Shown here piece by piece: positions 49,670 through 58,108 of a stretch of 64,000 nt of DNA. A program made the position numbers and the translations under genes. The DNA is from Siccirubricoccus soli (GTDB taxonomy: Bacteria; Pseudomonadota; Alphaproteobacteria; Acetobacterales; Acetobacteraceae): the NCBI RefSeq assembly GCF_024178315.1, contig NZ_JAMZIK010000111.1:1-64000 (forward strand), given 5' to 3'. Below the pieces are notes generated by a model. The model saw only the letters and a list, made by a program, of their open reading frames with translations. It did not search any database and was not told the origin of the DNA. Each line of letters starts with the position of its first letter. The first letter of the stretch is position 1.

Positions 49670-50530
49670 ATGCCAGGAGGCAGCAACCAAGATCGGCAGC
49701 CGGAGGCCGCCTCCTTCGCGGCCCTGAAAGCCTGGTCGCCATCGCCGGTCATGCGCGCGTCGCTCTGGCTGCATGGCACGGCCGCGCTCGGCGTCGCCGT
49801 GCAGCCGCACCTCTGGCCCTTCGGGCTGGCTCTGCTCGCCGGCAACCATGCGCTGCTCGCGGCCTTCATGCACCCTTGCAGCGCGCAGCTCGGCCCGAAC
49901 CTCGTGCGGCTGCCTCCCGCGATGGCCCGGTCCGTCGCCATCACCTTCGATGATGGCCCGGACCCGGAGGTCACGCCGCGCGTCCTCGACATGCTGGAGG
50001 CCCAGGGGGCGACGGCAAGCTTCTTCGTCATCGGCGCGAAAGCCGCCCGCCACGGGGCGTTGCTGCGCGAGATGCAGCGGCGCGGGCACAGCATCGAGAA
50101 CCACACCTACGGTCATCGGAACAGCTTCGCCTGCCTTGGCCCATGGGCGCTGCGGCGGGAGATCCGCCGGGCCCAGCAGGTCATCGCCGACGCAATCGGC
50201 ATCGCGCCCCGCTTCTTCCGGGCGCCGATGGGCCTGCGCAGCCCGCTGCTCGACCCGGTCCTGGCGATGGAAGGCCTGCGCTTGGTGTCATGGACGCGGC
50301 GTGGCTATGACGGGCGCCCGGATCCCCCGCACAAGGTCCTGGAAAGGCTGACGCGCCGCCTGGCCGGCGGGGACATCCTCCTGCTGCATGACAGCGCGCC
50401 GCCGGGCCTGCCGTCCCGCGATGCGGCGGTCCTGCAGGTCCTGCCGAGGCTGCTCGACCGCTGCGCCGCCGAGGGCCTCAGGGTTGAGTCCCTAGCCGCG
50501 ATCCCGCCCGCATCCGCGGCCCGCGCCTGA
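49670..50530 (+). CDS. Polysaccharide deacetylase family protein
   Basis: A 286-residue NodB-fold deacetylase. Motif 1 is TFDDGPDPEVTP (catalytic and metal Asp), motif 2 HTYGHRN (metal His residues), motif 3 FFRAPMGLRSPL, and motif 4 ILLLHDSAP. Two hydrophobic segments near the N-terminus (LWLHGTAALGVAVQ; LWPFGLALLAGNHALLAAFM) suggest a membrane anchor. The start may be at 49670 or at the ATG 49751. It opens the aryl-polyene-type cluster and might modify the head group or a glycan carrier. Its last 53 bases overlap the convergent glycosyltransferase gene. Confidence 0.85.
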   Translation: MPGGSNQDRQPEAASFAALKAWSPSPVMRASLWLHGTAALGVAVQPHLWPFGLALLAGNHALLAAFMHPCSAQLGPNLVRLPPAMARSVAITFDDGPDPEVTPRVLDMLEAQGATASFFVIGAKAARHGALLREMQRRGHSIENHTYGHRNSFACLGPWALRREIRRAQQVIADAIGIAPRFFRAPMGLRSPLLDPVLAMEGLRLVSWTRRGYDGRPDPPHKVLERLTRRLAGGDILLLHDSAPPGLPSRDAAVLQVLPRLLDRCAAEGLRVESLAAIPPASAARA

Positions 50531-51278
50531 GCCGCCGAGCCAGGAGCATGGGCAGCCGGGCCACCATGCCGAGGACCAGGCGGGTATGCATCCAGGTCAG
50601 CAGGAGGTTGTCCCGCCCGTAGTTGAAATGCGAGACGCCGCCCTCCTCGGCGCGCAGGTAGCGGACAGGCGCGGGAAGGTTGACCAGCTTCAGGCCGGCC
50701 CAGGCGAGCCGGACCGCCGCCTCGGGGTCGAAATCGAAGCGGCGCATCCAGTGGCCGCGCTGCATGACCCGCAGCAGCGGGGCGATCGGATAGACGCGGA
50801 AGCCGAACAGCGAATCCCCGATGCCGGCGCCGAGCGTCTCGAGATTGGCCCACCAATTGGAGATGCGGCGGCCGCGCACCCGCAGCTGCGGCGCCTCCGG
50901 GCCGAAGACCGGCCGGCCGAGGATGAGCGCCGCCGGCTCGGCGGCCGCGGCGGCCATGAAGCTGCCGATCGCCTCGGCCGGGTGCTGGCCGTCCGCATCC
51001 ATGACCAGCGCATGGGTGAAGCCGGCCGCCGCGGCCTCGCGCAGCCCGGCCAGCACGGCGGCGCCCTTGCCGCCATTGGCCGGCAGGCGGATCAGGCGGA
51101 ACTCAGGATCGTCCCGCATCGCCTCGGCGAGCAGCGCGTCGCTCCCATCGGTGCTGCCATCGATCACCACCCAGACCGGCGCCCAGGCGCGGCGCGCGCC
51201 GCGTACCGTCTCCAGCAGGATGGCGCCGGTGTTGTAGCTGGGGATCAGCACCAGGCCGCGGATCTCGGCGGCTGCCAT
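50478..51278 (-). CDS. Family 2 glycosyltransferase
   Basis: A 266-residue GT-A fold glycosyltransferase resembling DPM1/dolichyl-phosphate mannose synthase. Motifs: VLIPSYNTGAILLETV, the IDGSTDGSDALL nucleotide site and MDADGQHPAEAIGSF (DxD metal site). C-terminal amphipathic and basic residues (LLARRLRRGPRMRAGSRLG) may touch the membrane. The start overlaps the end of the acyltransferase gene by one base (TGATG). In aryl-polyene clusters glycosyltransferase and acyltransferase functions occur together, sometimes fused. Confidence 0.88.
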   Translation of the reverse strand: MAAAEIRGLVLIPSYNTGAILLETVRGARRAWAPVWVVIDGSTDGSDALLAEAMRDDPEFRLIRLPANGGKGAAVLAGLREAAAAGFTHALVMDADGQHPAEAIGSFMAAAAAEPAALILGRPVFGPEAPQLRVRGRRISNWWANLETLGAGIGDSLFGFRVYPIAPLLRVMQRGHWMRRFDFDPEAAVRLAWAGLKLVNLPAPVRYLRAEEGGVSHFNYGRDNLLLTWMHTRLVLGMVARLPMLLARRLRRGPRMRAGSRLGTQP

Positions 51279-52117
51279 CAGGCGGCCTGCCGTCGCGGCG
51301 CCGCGGCGGGCTGGATGGCCCGCCAGGCCGGCGGCCAGCAGCCGGGCAATTCGGCGCGGTAGTGCTGCTCCAGCCGGGCGACGCAATCGTCGGTCGAGGC
51401 GCCGACGGTGAACCGCTCGCCCAGCCGCACCCGGAACACCAGCGGCAGCACCGGGCGGCGGAGCAGCGGCCAGCCCTTCGCGAGGTAGGGGCTGTCGGCC
51501 TCGATGAGCACCGCCTGGACCGGCGCGCCGGCGGCCTTGGCCATGACGGCGAAGCTGCGGTGGAGATGGCCGACCGGCGGCGTCGTGGTGCGCGAGCCTT
51601 CGGGGAAGATCAGCAGCTGGTTGCCGGCCTGCACGGCCTGCGCCGCCCGGCGCATCATCGGCAGCGGCGCATCGTTCGGCATGTAGCCGGCCAGCCGGAT
51701 GCCGCCGCCCAGCGCCCAATTGTCCCAGAGCGCCGCCTTGGTGATGCAGACGATGCCCGGCAGCCGCGACAGGATGAGCACGGCATCGAGCATGGTCGGG
51801 TGATTGGGCACGAGCACGATCCCGGCATCGCCGCGCAGCCGGTCCAGCTCACGCAAATCGACATGCAATACGCCGGTGAAGCGCATCACCCCGATGAGCC
51901 AGCGGAAGCCGAGCATGATGACGAAGCGGCCGAGCGGCTCGCCCAGCCGCCGCGGCATGAGGCGGTACAACAGCGCCGCCACCAGGCTCCATCCGAAGCA
52001 GCTCACGCCCCAGGTCAGCAGGCACAGGTAGAAGGCAAAGCAGAAATAGGCCGACCTTAGCCGTGAGATGGGCCGGTGTGCTGCCTGCGGGTCCGCCATT
52101 CCCTGGGGTTCGACCAT
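51278..52117 (-). CDS. Lysophospholipid/1-acylglycerol-phosphate-type acyltransferase
   Basis: A PlsC-like acyltransferase of about 279 residues. The catalytic HX4D is PNHPTMLDAVLIL and the second motif is IFPEGSRTTTPP. A membrane helix lies near the N-terminus (SAYFCFAFYLCLLTWGVSCF). Such enzymes attach acyl chains to glycerol or sugar; in the aryl-polyene context it probably helps build the lipid anchor. Start choices are 52117 (MVEPQGMADP) and 52099 (MADPQAAH). It is divergent from the methyltransferase gene at 52203. Confidence 0.85.
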   Translation of the reverse strand: MVEPQGMADPQAAHRPISRLRSAYFCFAFYLCLLTWGVSCFGWSLVAALLYRLMPRRLGEPLGRFVIMLGFRWLIGVMRFTGVLHVDLRELDRLRGDAGIVLVPNHPTMLDAVLILSRLPGIVCITKAALWDNWALGGGIRLAGYMPNDAPLPMMRRAAQAVQAGNQLLIFPEGSRTTTPPVGHLHRSFAVMAKAAGAPVQAVLIEADSPYLAKGWPLLRRPVLPLVFRVRLGERFTVGASTDDCVARLEQHYRAELPGCWPPAWRAIQPAAAPRRQAA

Positions 52118-52202
52118 GTCAGCATCACGCTGCCGTCCTTGGGCAGGAAGGCTATCGGATGGTAGTGGGTCGGTCCAGCCTTCATGGGGGGAGGGGACAG
52201 GC

Positions 52203-52985
52203 ATGTCGACATCAGGGCGTTCCGCCACGGCGGAGGTGACCGACCCACGCGCTCCCGCTCCGCCGCACGCACCGCTGCTGGACTACTACGCGACGCCGGA
52301 GGAGCATTCCGGCTTCGTTCGCGCCACCTTCAACCGCACCGCCAAATCCTATGACCGCATCAATGCGGTCTTCGCGCTCGGCTCCGGGCGCTGGTACCGG
52401 CGGCGGGCGCTGCAACGCGGCGGGTTGCGGCCAGGGGCGCGCTACCTGGACATGGCCATTGGCACTGGCATGGTTGCACGGGAAGCCGCCGCCATCCTCG
52501 GCGATACCTCCGGCATGACGGGGCTCGACCTGAGCGAGGGCATGATGGCGGTGGCCCGGCAGTCGCTGCCGATCCCCATGGTGCAGGCCCGGGCGGAGGA
52601 ACTTCCCTTCGCCGATGCCAGCTTCGACTTCATCAGCATGGGCTATGCCCTGCGCCATGTGAACGATTTGGGGCGGCTGTTCGCCCAGCAGCGGCGCGTG
52701 CTGCGGCCCGGCGGTCGGCTGCTGCTGCTCGAGATCGCGCCGCCCGCGAGCCGGCTGGGCCAGAAGCTGGCGAAGGCCTATCTGGGCGGCGTCGTGCCGC
52801 TGCTGAGCCGCCTGGCCGGAAGCGGCAGCGACACCCTGATGCGCTATTGCTGGGACACCATCGAGGGCTGCGTGCCGCCGCGCGACATCCTGTGGCACTT
52901 GCAGCAAGCCGGCCTGATCAACGTTCATTGCAGCGTTGAAATAGGCATCATGCGCGCCTATTCGGCACAGCGTCCGCTCTCCTAG
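52203..52985 (+). CDS. UbiE/COQ5-like class I methyltransferase
   Basis: A 260-residue SAM-dependent methyltransferase. Motif I is YLDMAIGTGMVAREAAAILG, followed by GLDLSEGMMAVARQ and the post-I ARAEELPFADASFDFISMGY. The region AFNRTAKSYDRINAVFALGS-like start (FNRTAKSYDRINAVFA) is the UbiE signature. In aryl-polyene clusters a methyltransferase adds methyl groups to the aryl head; that role is inferred from context. The TAG stop is supplied by the CTAGAGC repeat that begins at 52982. ATG 52203 is the only good start. Confidence 0.88.
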   Translation: MSTSGRSATAEVTDPRAPAPPHAPLLDYYATPEEHSGFVRATFNRTAKSYDRINAVFALGSGRWYRRRALQRGGLRPGARYLDMAIGTGMVAREAAAILGDTSGMTGLDLSEGMMAVARQSLPIPMVQARAEELPFADASFDFISMGYALRHVNDLGRLFAQQRRVLRPGGRLLLLEIAPPASRLGQKLAKAYLGGVVPLLSRLAGSGSDTLMRYCWDTIEGCVPPRDILWHLQQAGLINVHCSVEIGIMRAYSAQRPLS

Positions 52986-53049
52986 AGCAGATCGCCGTAG
53001 GGCGGCATCGCCGCCCGAAGGCGCGAATCTGCTCTCCAAACAGAGGCGT
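52982..53049 (+). repeat. CTAGAGC-family repeat, shortened copy
   Basis: Only the first hairpin (AGAGCAGATCGCC...GCGAATCTGCTCT) and part of the linker (CCAAACAGAGGCGTA) of the long composite remain. A three-base insertion (GCC) distinguishes it from other copies. It lies between two methyltransferase genes inside the aryl-polyene cluster. Confidence 0.85.
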
Positions 53050-53084
53050 AAGCCTCGCGCTGCCCGCCGCCCCGGAGCCTGTCC

Positions 53085-53768
53085 TTGTCCGCAACCGCCA
53101 CGGCGCTTCCGCCCCCCGACCTTCCCGGGCTGACGAGGAAGGTCGTCGCCCGCTACCGGGACGCGTCGAAGTTCTCGCGGCACTTCGTGCGCGGCAAGCT
53201 GCTGACCGACCCCGCGACGCCTTTCGTCCTGCGGCTGGCCGCGGCCAGCGGCGGCTTCGGCGAGGTGACGGATCTCGGCTGCGGGCGCGGCCAGATCGGG
53301 CTGTCCCTGCTCACCGCCGGGCTGGCGACGCGGGTCCAGGGCCTCGACCTCGACCCCGGCAAGGTCGCCGATGCCGCGCGCGCCGCCGCCGGGCTGCCTG
53401 CCGGCTTTGCTGTCGCCGATCTCTGCCAAGCCGCGGTGCCGGCCGCCGATACGGTGGTCATCTTCGACGTGCTGCTGCAGCTTCCCGTCGCGGCGCAGCG
53501 CAGCCTGCTGGCGCGGATGGCGGCGGCGGCGCGGCGCCGCATCGTGATCCGCGCCTTCGACCCGGAGCGCGGCTGGCGGAGCGGCGTCGGCGTCGTCATG
53601 GAAAGGCTGGGGTGCCTGGTCCGGCGTGACGGCTCGTCCTTCGCGCCCCTGCCGCTCGCCGAGCTCGCCGGGCCGCTGCGGGTGGCGGGCTTCGCCGTGA
53701 CGGTCTCGCCCTGCTGGGGCTGGACGCCGCTGCCCAATGTCATGCTGGTGGCGGAGCGCGCGCCATGA
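53085..53768 (+). CDS. Class I SAM-dependent methyltransferase
   Basis: A 227-residue methyltransferase with motif I VTDLGCGRGQIGLSLLTA, post-I LDLDPGKVADAA and motif II/III region DTVVIFDVLLQLPVAA. The N-terminus (KVVARYRDASKFSRHFVRGK) and C-terminus (PNVMLVAERAP) resemble the trans-aconitate/ApeA-like methyltransferases of pigment clusters. The start is a TTG at 53085 preceded by GGAG. Its stop overlaps the next gene start by four bases. Confidence 0.78.
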   Translation: MSATATALPPPDLPGLTRKVVARYRDASKFSRHFVRGKLLTDPATPFVLRLAAASGGFGEVTDLGCGRGQIGLSLLTAGLATRVQGLDLDPGKVADAARAAAGLPAGFAVADLCQAAVPAADTVVIFDVLLQLPVAAQRSLLARMAAAARRRIVIRAFDPERGWRSGVGVVMERLGCLVRRDGSSFAPLPLAELAGPLRVAGFAVTVSPCWGWTPLPNVMLVAERAP

Positions 53769-54625
53769 GGCGGCTGGCCGCCGTCTCCGCCCTGCTCCTC
53801 CCGCTCGCCGGCCCGGCCTGGGCCCAGCAGCAGACGCGCGATCCCCAGCGGCCGCTGCTGGAAGCCGGGGTCTTCCTGGGTGGCGGGCTGCTGCCGGACT
53901 ACCCGGCCGCCAGCCATGCAGAGTGGCGCGGCCTGGCGCTGCCCTGGTTCATCTATCGCGGCGAGGTGCTGCGCGCCGATGACCGCGGCCTGCGCGGGCG
54001 CTTCTTCCGCTCGGGCGACCTGGAGCTGACGGTGAACGCCAATGGCGCGCTCGGCAGCCGGGCCAATGACAGCAGCGCCCGCCGCGGCATGCCCGATATC
54101 GACCCGCTCGGCGAGATCGGCCCCGCCCTGCGCTGGGTGGCGTGGCGAGGGGCGGCGAATACCGGCCGGCTGGTGCTGGAGGTGCCGGTGCGGGCCGCCT
54201 TCTCCACGGATTTCAGCCGCATCCGCTATCGCGGAATCGTCCTCGCGCCGGAGCTTGCCTATGAGGGGTTGGGCTGGGGCCTGGCCGGCTCCCGCGCCCG
54301 GATCGGCATCGGGCCGGTCTTCGCCTCGGGCGGGCTGATGGATTACTGGTACCGGGTGAAGCCATCCGATGCCCGGCCCGGGCGCCCGGCCTATGACGCC
54401 GAGGGCGGCTATCTGGGGATGCGGCTGCAATTCTCCTACCGCGTCCCTGTGACAAAATCCATCACATTGACCGCGGGCGGCAGGCTGGAGAATTTCTCGG
54501 GTGCCACGAATGCCGGCAGCCCGCTGTTCCGGTCGAATTTCAACGCAAGCCTGATCGCCGGCGTATCCTTCGCGCTTTACCAAAGTCCCGAGATGGTCGC
54601 CTCCGATGCTTCACCTTTTGATTAA
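53765..54625 (+). CDS. MipA/OmpV family outer membrane protein
   Basis: A 286-residue outer membrane beta-barrel. It has a cleavable signal (MRRLAAVSALLLPLAGPAWA) and the MipA pattern LEAGVFLGGGLLPDYPAASH, ALPWFIYRGEVLRADDRGLR, ending in an aromatic-flanked strand (ASLIAGVSFALYQS). The family is a scaffolding or permeability protein. Its place next to polyene synthesis genes suggests a role in placing the product in the outer membrane. It overlaps the upstream methyltransferase by four bases. Confidence 0.85.
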   Translation: MRRLAAVSALLLPLAGPAWAQQQTRDPQRPLLEAGVFLGGGLLPDYPAASHAEWRGLALPWFIYRGEVLRADDRGLRGRFFRSGDLELTVNANGALGSRANDSSARRGMPDIDPLGEIGPALRWVAWRGAANTGRLVLEVPVRAAFSTDFSRIRYRGIVLAPELAYEGLGWGLAGSRARIGIGPVFASGGLMDYWYRVKPSDARPGRPAYDAEGGYLGMRLQFSYRVPVTKSITLTAGGRLENFSGATNAGSPLFRSNFNASLIAGVSFALYQSPEMVASDASPFD

Positions 54626-54733
54626 GTACCTTGCTTGCCGAGGGCTCGGGCGCTCTGCTACGCAGCCGACGAAGAATTTGGCCGAAAGCCTTGGTTGGCA
54701 GGCATGAGCCGCCCGGAGGAAAGAGGACAGCGG

Positions 54734-55048
54734 ATGTCGATCGAGGGTTTCACGACGGCAGCGGAAACCGTCGCTCCGGCTTCTTCCCCCAATATCGACC
54801 TCGAACGTGACTTGGCGCGGCTGATCGTCACTGCCCTGTCACTGGAAACCCCGGCCGAGGAGATCGAGCCGGAGGCGCCGCTCTTCGGCGAAGGGCTGGG
54901 CCTCGATTCCATCGACGCGCTGGAATTGTCGCTGGCCATCGGCAAGGCCTATGGCGTGCAGCTGCGCTCCGACGACGAGCGCAACCACCGGATCTTCGCC
55001 TCGCTGCGCAGCCTTGCCGGCCATATCGCAAGGCACCGGACGCCCTGA
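54734..55048 (+). CDS. Acyl carrier protein of the aryl-polyene cluster
   Basis: A 104-residue acyl carrier protein. The phosphopantetheine site is Ser in GEGLGLDSIDALELSLAI. Preceding helices (ERDLARLIVTALSLETPAEE) fit the fold. It would carry the growing polyene. Aryl-polyene clusters usually have two carrier proteins; only this one is inside the window. ATG at 54734 follows GAGGACAG; further upstream ATG codons in frame are possible but give a non-native extension. Confidence 0.88.
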   Translation: MSIEGFTTAAETVAPASSPNIDLERDLARLIVTALSLETPAEEIEPEAPLFGEGLGLDSIDALELSLAIGKAYGVQLRSDDERNHRIFASLRSLAGHIARHRTP

Positions 55049-55052
55049 CCGC

Positions 55053-55556
55053 ATGGCATCGCCGATCGCGCGCATCGCCGCCCTGGCCCCACCCTGGCCG
55101 GTGCTGTGGCTGATCGCCCTGGCGCTGGAACTCGCGGTCGGCAGCGTGGCGGTATGGCTGGCGGGCACGAAGGGCCCGGCGCTGGTCGGGCTGGGGGTGA
55201 ACCTGCTGGTCGCCCTGCGCTTCGCCGTCACGCTGCGGCCCGGCGCGGTGCCGCTGATCACCCGCTACGGGCGGCATGACCCGGCCGGGCTGCCGGTGCG
55301 GGCCGAGCCCTATACGCGCCGGCTGACCCTGGCCTGGGCCCTGCTGCTCGGCCTGTTCGCCCTGGCCTATGCGGTGCAGATGCTGGGCGTCTGGACCGTG
55401 TCGATGATCTCCACGGCGGAAGCCATGGCCTGCACCGCTTTCTTCCTCGGCGAGCATGCCCTGCGCCGGCGGCTCTTCCCCGAGCTCGGCCATGTCTCCC
55501 CCGGGCGCACGCTGCGCGCCGTCTTCCAGGCGGCCGGGGCACGCCATGCCGGTTGA
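55053..55556 (+). CDS. Aryl-polyene cluster membrane protein (COG4648/ApeG-like)
   Basis: A 167-residue protein with about four membrane helices (VLWLIALALELAVGSVAVWL; LVGLGVNLLVALRFAVTL; LTLAWALLLGLFALAYAVQM; plus ISTAEAMACTAFFLGEHALR). The segments YTRRLTLAW and FLGEHALRRRLFPEL match the COG4648 family found only in polyene/flexirubin-type clusters. The function is unknown. It starts four bases after the carrier protein stop and overlaps the ligase gene by 11 bases. Confidence 0.82.
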   Translation: MASPIARIAALAPPWPVLWLIALALELAVGSVAVWLAGTKGPALVGLGVNLLVALRFAVTLRPGAVPLITRYGRHDPAGLPVRAEPYTRRLTLAWALLLGLFALAYAVQMLGVWTVSMISTAEAMACTAFFLGEHALRRRLFPELGHVSPGRTLRAVFQAAGARHAG

Positions 55557-56886
55557 GGGGCCGGACCTCGTCCTGACCACCCGCGATGCGGCGGAGATCA
55601 TCTGCCACCGCGCCGGCGGCCCGGTCACCATCGGGCAATTCCTCGCCGAGGCCGCCGCCCTCGCCGCCACCCTGCCGGAGCAGGGGCATGCGGTGAATCT
55701 CTGCGCCGACCGCTACGCCGCCCTGCTCGGCTTTGCCGCCGCCCTGCTGCGCGGCCACCCGACCCTGCTCGGCGCCCGGTCCGGCAGCCTCGACGGCTTC
55801 CTGGAGATGGCGGCGGCGCAGTATCCTGGCGCCTATGTGATGGCCGGGGCGGAGGATGAGCGCCGCCCCGCCCTGCCCTTCATCCAGGTCGATGCGCCGC
55901 GCCCCGGCGTGCCGCTGCCGCCGCTGCGGCCGATCCCGGCGGAGCGGGTCGTCGCCATCGGCTTCACCTCCGGCTCCACCGGCACGCCCACCGCCCATGC
56001 CAAGCCCTGGGGCGCCCTGGTCGCCGCCGCCGCCGCGGCGGCGGCGCGGTTCGGGCTGCGGCCGCAGGACGGGCCGCCGGCCAGCATCGTCGCCACGGTG
56101 CCGCCGCAGCACATGTACGGCTTCGAGACCACGATGATGCTGCCGCTGCGGGAAGCCGTGGCGATCCATGCCGGGGCCAGCTTCTTCCCCGCCGAGGTGC
56201 ATGACGCCCTGGCCGCGGTGCCGCCCCGCCGCCTGCTGGTGACCACGCCGCTGCATCTGCGGGTATTGCTGGCCGAGGGCCGCCGGCCGCCGCCGCTGGC
56301 CGCCGTCATCTCCGCCACCGCGCCGCTGGCGCAGGAGATCGCGCTGGCGGTGGAGCGCGACTGGGGCGCGCCGATGCTGGAGATCTACGGCGCGACCGAG
56401 GCCGGCTCCGTCGCCAGCCGCCGCACCGTGCGGGAGGATGGCTGGCTGCCCTATGACGGCACCCGGGTCCGCGACGGCGCGGCCGAGGTGCCGGGCCTCG
56501 GGACCGTGCCGCTGGCCGATGCGATCGAGCCGCTGCCGGATGGCCGCTTCCGGCTGCTCGGCCGGCTGGCCGACATGGTGAAGCTCGGCGGCAAGCGCGG
56601 CTCGCTCGCCGACCTGAACCGGGTGCTGGCCGAGGTCCCCGGGGTGGAGGACGGCGTCTTCGTCGTGCCGGAGGATATCGAGAGCAACCCGGCCGCCCGG
56701 CTCAGCGCGGTGGTCGCGGCGCCGGGCCGGACCCCGGCGGAGATCCTGGACGGGCTGCGCGGCCGGATCGACCCGGTCTTCCTGCCGCGCCGGCTGGCCG
56801 TGGTGGCGGCGCTGCCGCGCGACCCGCTCGGCAAGTTGCCGCGCCAGGCGCTGGCGACGCTGCTGGCGCCGGGGGAGGAGGCGTGA
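55546..56886 (+). CDS. Acyl-ACP/CoA synthetase (AMP-forming), ApeH-like
   Basis: A 446-residue adenylating enzyme. The core motif A3 is GFTSGSTGTPTAHAKPW, A5 is LEIYGATEAGSVASR, A8 region RLLGRLADMVKLGGKRGS, and the catalytic Lys in RDPLGKLPRQAL. It is shorter than typical acyl-CoA ligases (about 550 residues), as in ApeH, the ligase that loads the aryl starter (a 4-hydroxybenzoate-type acid) onto the carrier protein. It is the chain-start enzyme of the cluster. Confidence 0.85.
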   Translation: MPVEGPDLVLTTRDAAEIICHRAGGPVTIGQFLAEAAALAATLPEQGHAVNLCADRYAALLGFAAALLRGHPTLLGARSGSLDGFLEMAAAQYPGAYVMAGAEDERRPALPFIQVDAPRPGVPLPPLRPIPAERVVAIGFTSGSTGTPTAHAKPWGALVAAAAAAAARFGLRPQDGPPASIVATVPPQHMYGFETTMMLPLREAVAIHAGASFFPAEVHDALAAVPPRRLLVTTPLHLRVLLAEGRRPPPLAAVISATAPLAQEIALAVERDWGAPMLEIYGATEAGSVASRRTVREDGWLPYDGTRVRDGAAEVPGLGTVPLADAIEPLPDGRFRLLGRLADMVKLGGKRGSLADLNRVLAEVPGVEDGVFVVPEDIESNPAARLSAVVAAPGRTPAEILDGLRGRIDPVFLPRRLAVVAALPRDPLGKLPRQALATLLAPGEEA

Positions 56887-57188
56887 GCGCGGCCTTCTCC
56901 TTCACCGTGCCGGCGGCGCACCCGGCGCTGCCGGGGCATTTCCCCGGCCGGCCCATCGTGCCGGGCGTGCTGCTGCTGGATGCGGTGCTGCAGGCGGTGG
57001 CGGCGGCCGAGCCCGGCCGCGGCCGGCCCAGCCTGCTGGCGCGGGCGAAATTCCCCGCCCCGGTGGCGCCGGGCGAGGAGGTCGCGGTGACGCTGGCGCC
57101 GCGCGGCGCCGACCGGGTCGGCTTCACCTGCCGCTGCGGCAGCACCACCGTGCTGCTGGGGGAGCTCGGATGGCCGGCGCCGCCCTGA
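56883..57188 (+). CDS. Hotdog-fold 3-hydroxyacyl-ACP dehydratase, ApeI-like
   Basis: A 101-residue FabZ/FabA-type hotdog protein. The catalytic-His loop is HPALPGHFPGRPIVPGVLLL with D following, as in FabZ-like dehydratases of polyene clusters. It is short and lacks the second half of the typical FabZ, including the usual acidic catalytic residue region, so it probably pairs with the other dehydratase at 63077. GTG start at 56883 overlaps the ligase stop. The stop lies inside the acyltransferase gene (19-base overlap). Confidence 0.82.
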   Translation: MSAAFSFTVPAAHPALPGHFPGRPIVPGVLLLDAVLQAVAAAEPGRGRPSLLARAKFPAPVAPGEEVAVTLAPRGADRVGFTCRCGSTTVLLGELGWPAPP

Positions 57189-58108
57189 CCCCGCCCGCCT
57201 GGCGGCAGATGCCGGAGCGCGGCAACACCTTCTGGCTGCGCTTCATGATCGGCGTCGGCCGCGGCCTCGGCTGGCATGCGGGGCATGCGCTGCTCTACCC
57301 GATCACCGCCTATTTCCTCGCCTTCTCGCCGCGGCAGCGGCGGGCGGCGCGGGAGTATCTCGGCCGGGCGCTGGACCGGCCGGCGCGCCTCGCCGATCTC
57401 TGGCGGCTCTACTTCACCTTCGCCGCCACCATCCTCGACCGGGTCTGGCTGGCGGCCGGGCGGATCGCGGGCTTCGAGATCACCGTGCACGGGCTGGAGG
57501 CGCTGCGCCGCCGGGCGGAGCCGGGGCCCGGCGAGCCGCGGACCGGCTGCCTGCTGTTCGGCGCCCATCTCGGCAGCTTCGAGGCGCTGCGCGCGGTCGG
57601 CGATGCCGGTTGCCCGGTCGATATCGCGGTGCTGATGCATGAGGCCAATGCGGCGCGGGTGAAGGCGGTGTTCGATGCGCTGGGCGGCAGCAGGCGGACC
57701 ACGACGGTCATTCCCCTCGGCTGCCCGGACTCCATGCTGCGGGTGCGGGAGGTGCTGGAGCGCGGCGGCCTGGTCGGGCTGCTGGCCGACCGGGCGCCGG
57801 CGGGCCAGCGGATGCACCTCGTGGAATTCCTCGGCAGCCCGGCCCCACTGCCGACCGGGCCGCATCTGCTGGCGGCGGTGCTCGGGGCGCCGGTGATGCT
57901 GGCCTTCGGCATCCGCACCGGGCCACGCCGCTACGCCGTGCATTTCCTGCCCTTCGCCGAGCGGATCGGCAGCGGCGACCGGGCGGGGCGGGAGGCCGCC
58001 ATCCTGGCCTCGGTCGAGCGCTATGCCCGCGCGGTCGAGGCGATGTGCCGGGCCCACCCCTATAACTGGTTCAACTTCTACCCCTTCTGGCAGGAGGCGG
58101 CGGCGTGA
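57170..58108 (+). CDS. Lipid A-type (LpxL/HtrB family) acyltransferase
   Basis: A 312-residue LpxL/HtrB-like acyltransferase. The catalytic HX4E is seen in LLFGAHLGSFEALRAVG. Other family sites are GLLADRAPAGQRM and YNWFNFYPFW at the end. An N-terminal membrane segment lies about 22-50 (FMIGVGRGLGWHAGHALLYP). In polyene clusters such an acyltransferase moves the finished chain to its lipid carrier. It overlaps the dehydratase gene by 19 bases and the LolA-like gene by four. Confidence 0.88.
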   Translation: MAGAALTPPAWRQMPERGNTFWLRFMIGVGRGLGWHAGHALLYPITAYFLAFSPRQRRAAREYLGRALDRPARLADLWRLYFTFAATILDRVWLAAGRIAGFEITVHGLEALRRRAEPGPGEPRTGCLLFGAHLGSFEALRAVGDAGCPVDIAVLMHEANAARVKAVFDALGGSRRTTTVIPLGCPDSMLRVREVLERGGLVGLLADRAPAGQRMHLVEFLGSPAPLPTGPHLLAAVLGAPVMLAFGIRTGPRRYAVHFLPFAERIGSGDRAGREAAILASVERYARAVEAMCRAHPYNWFNFYPFWQEAAA

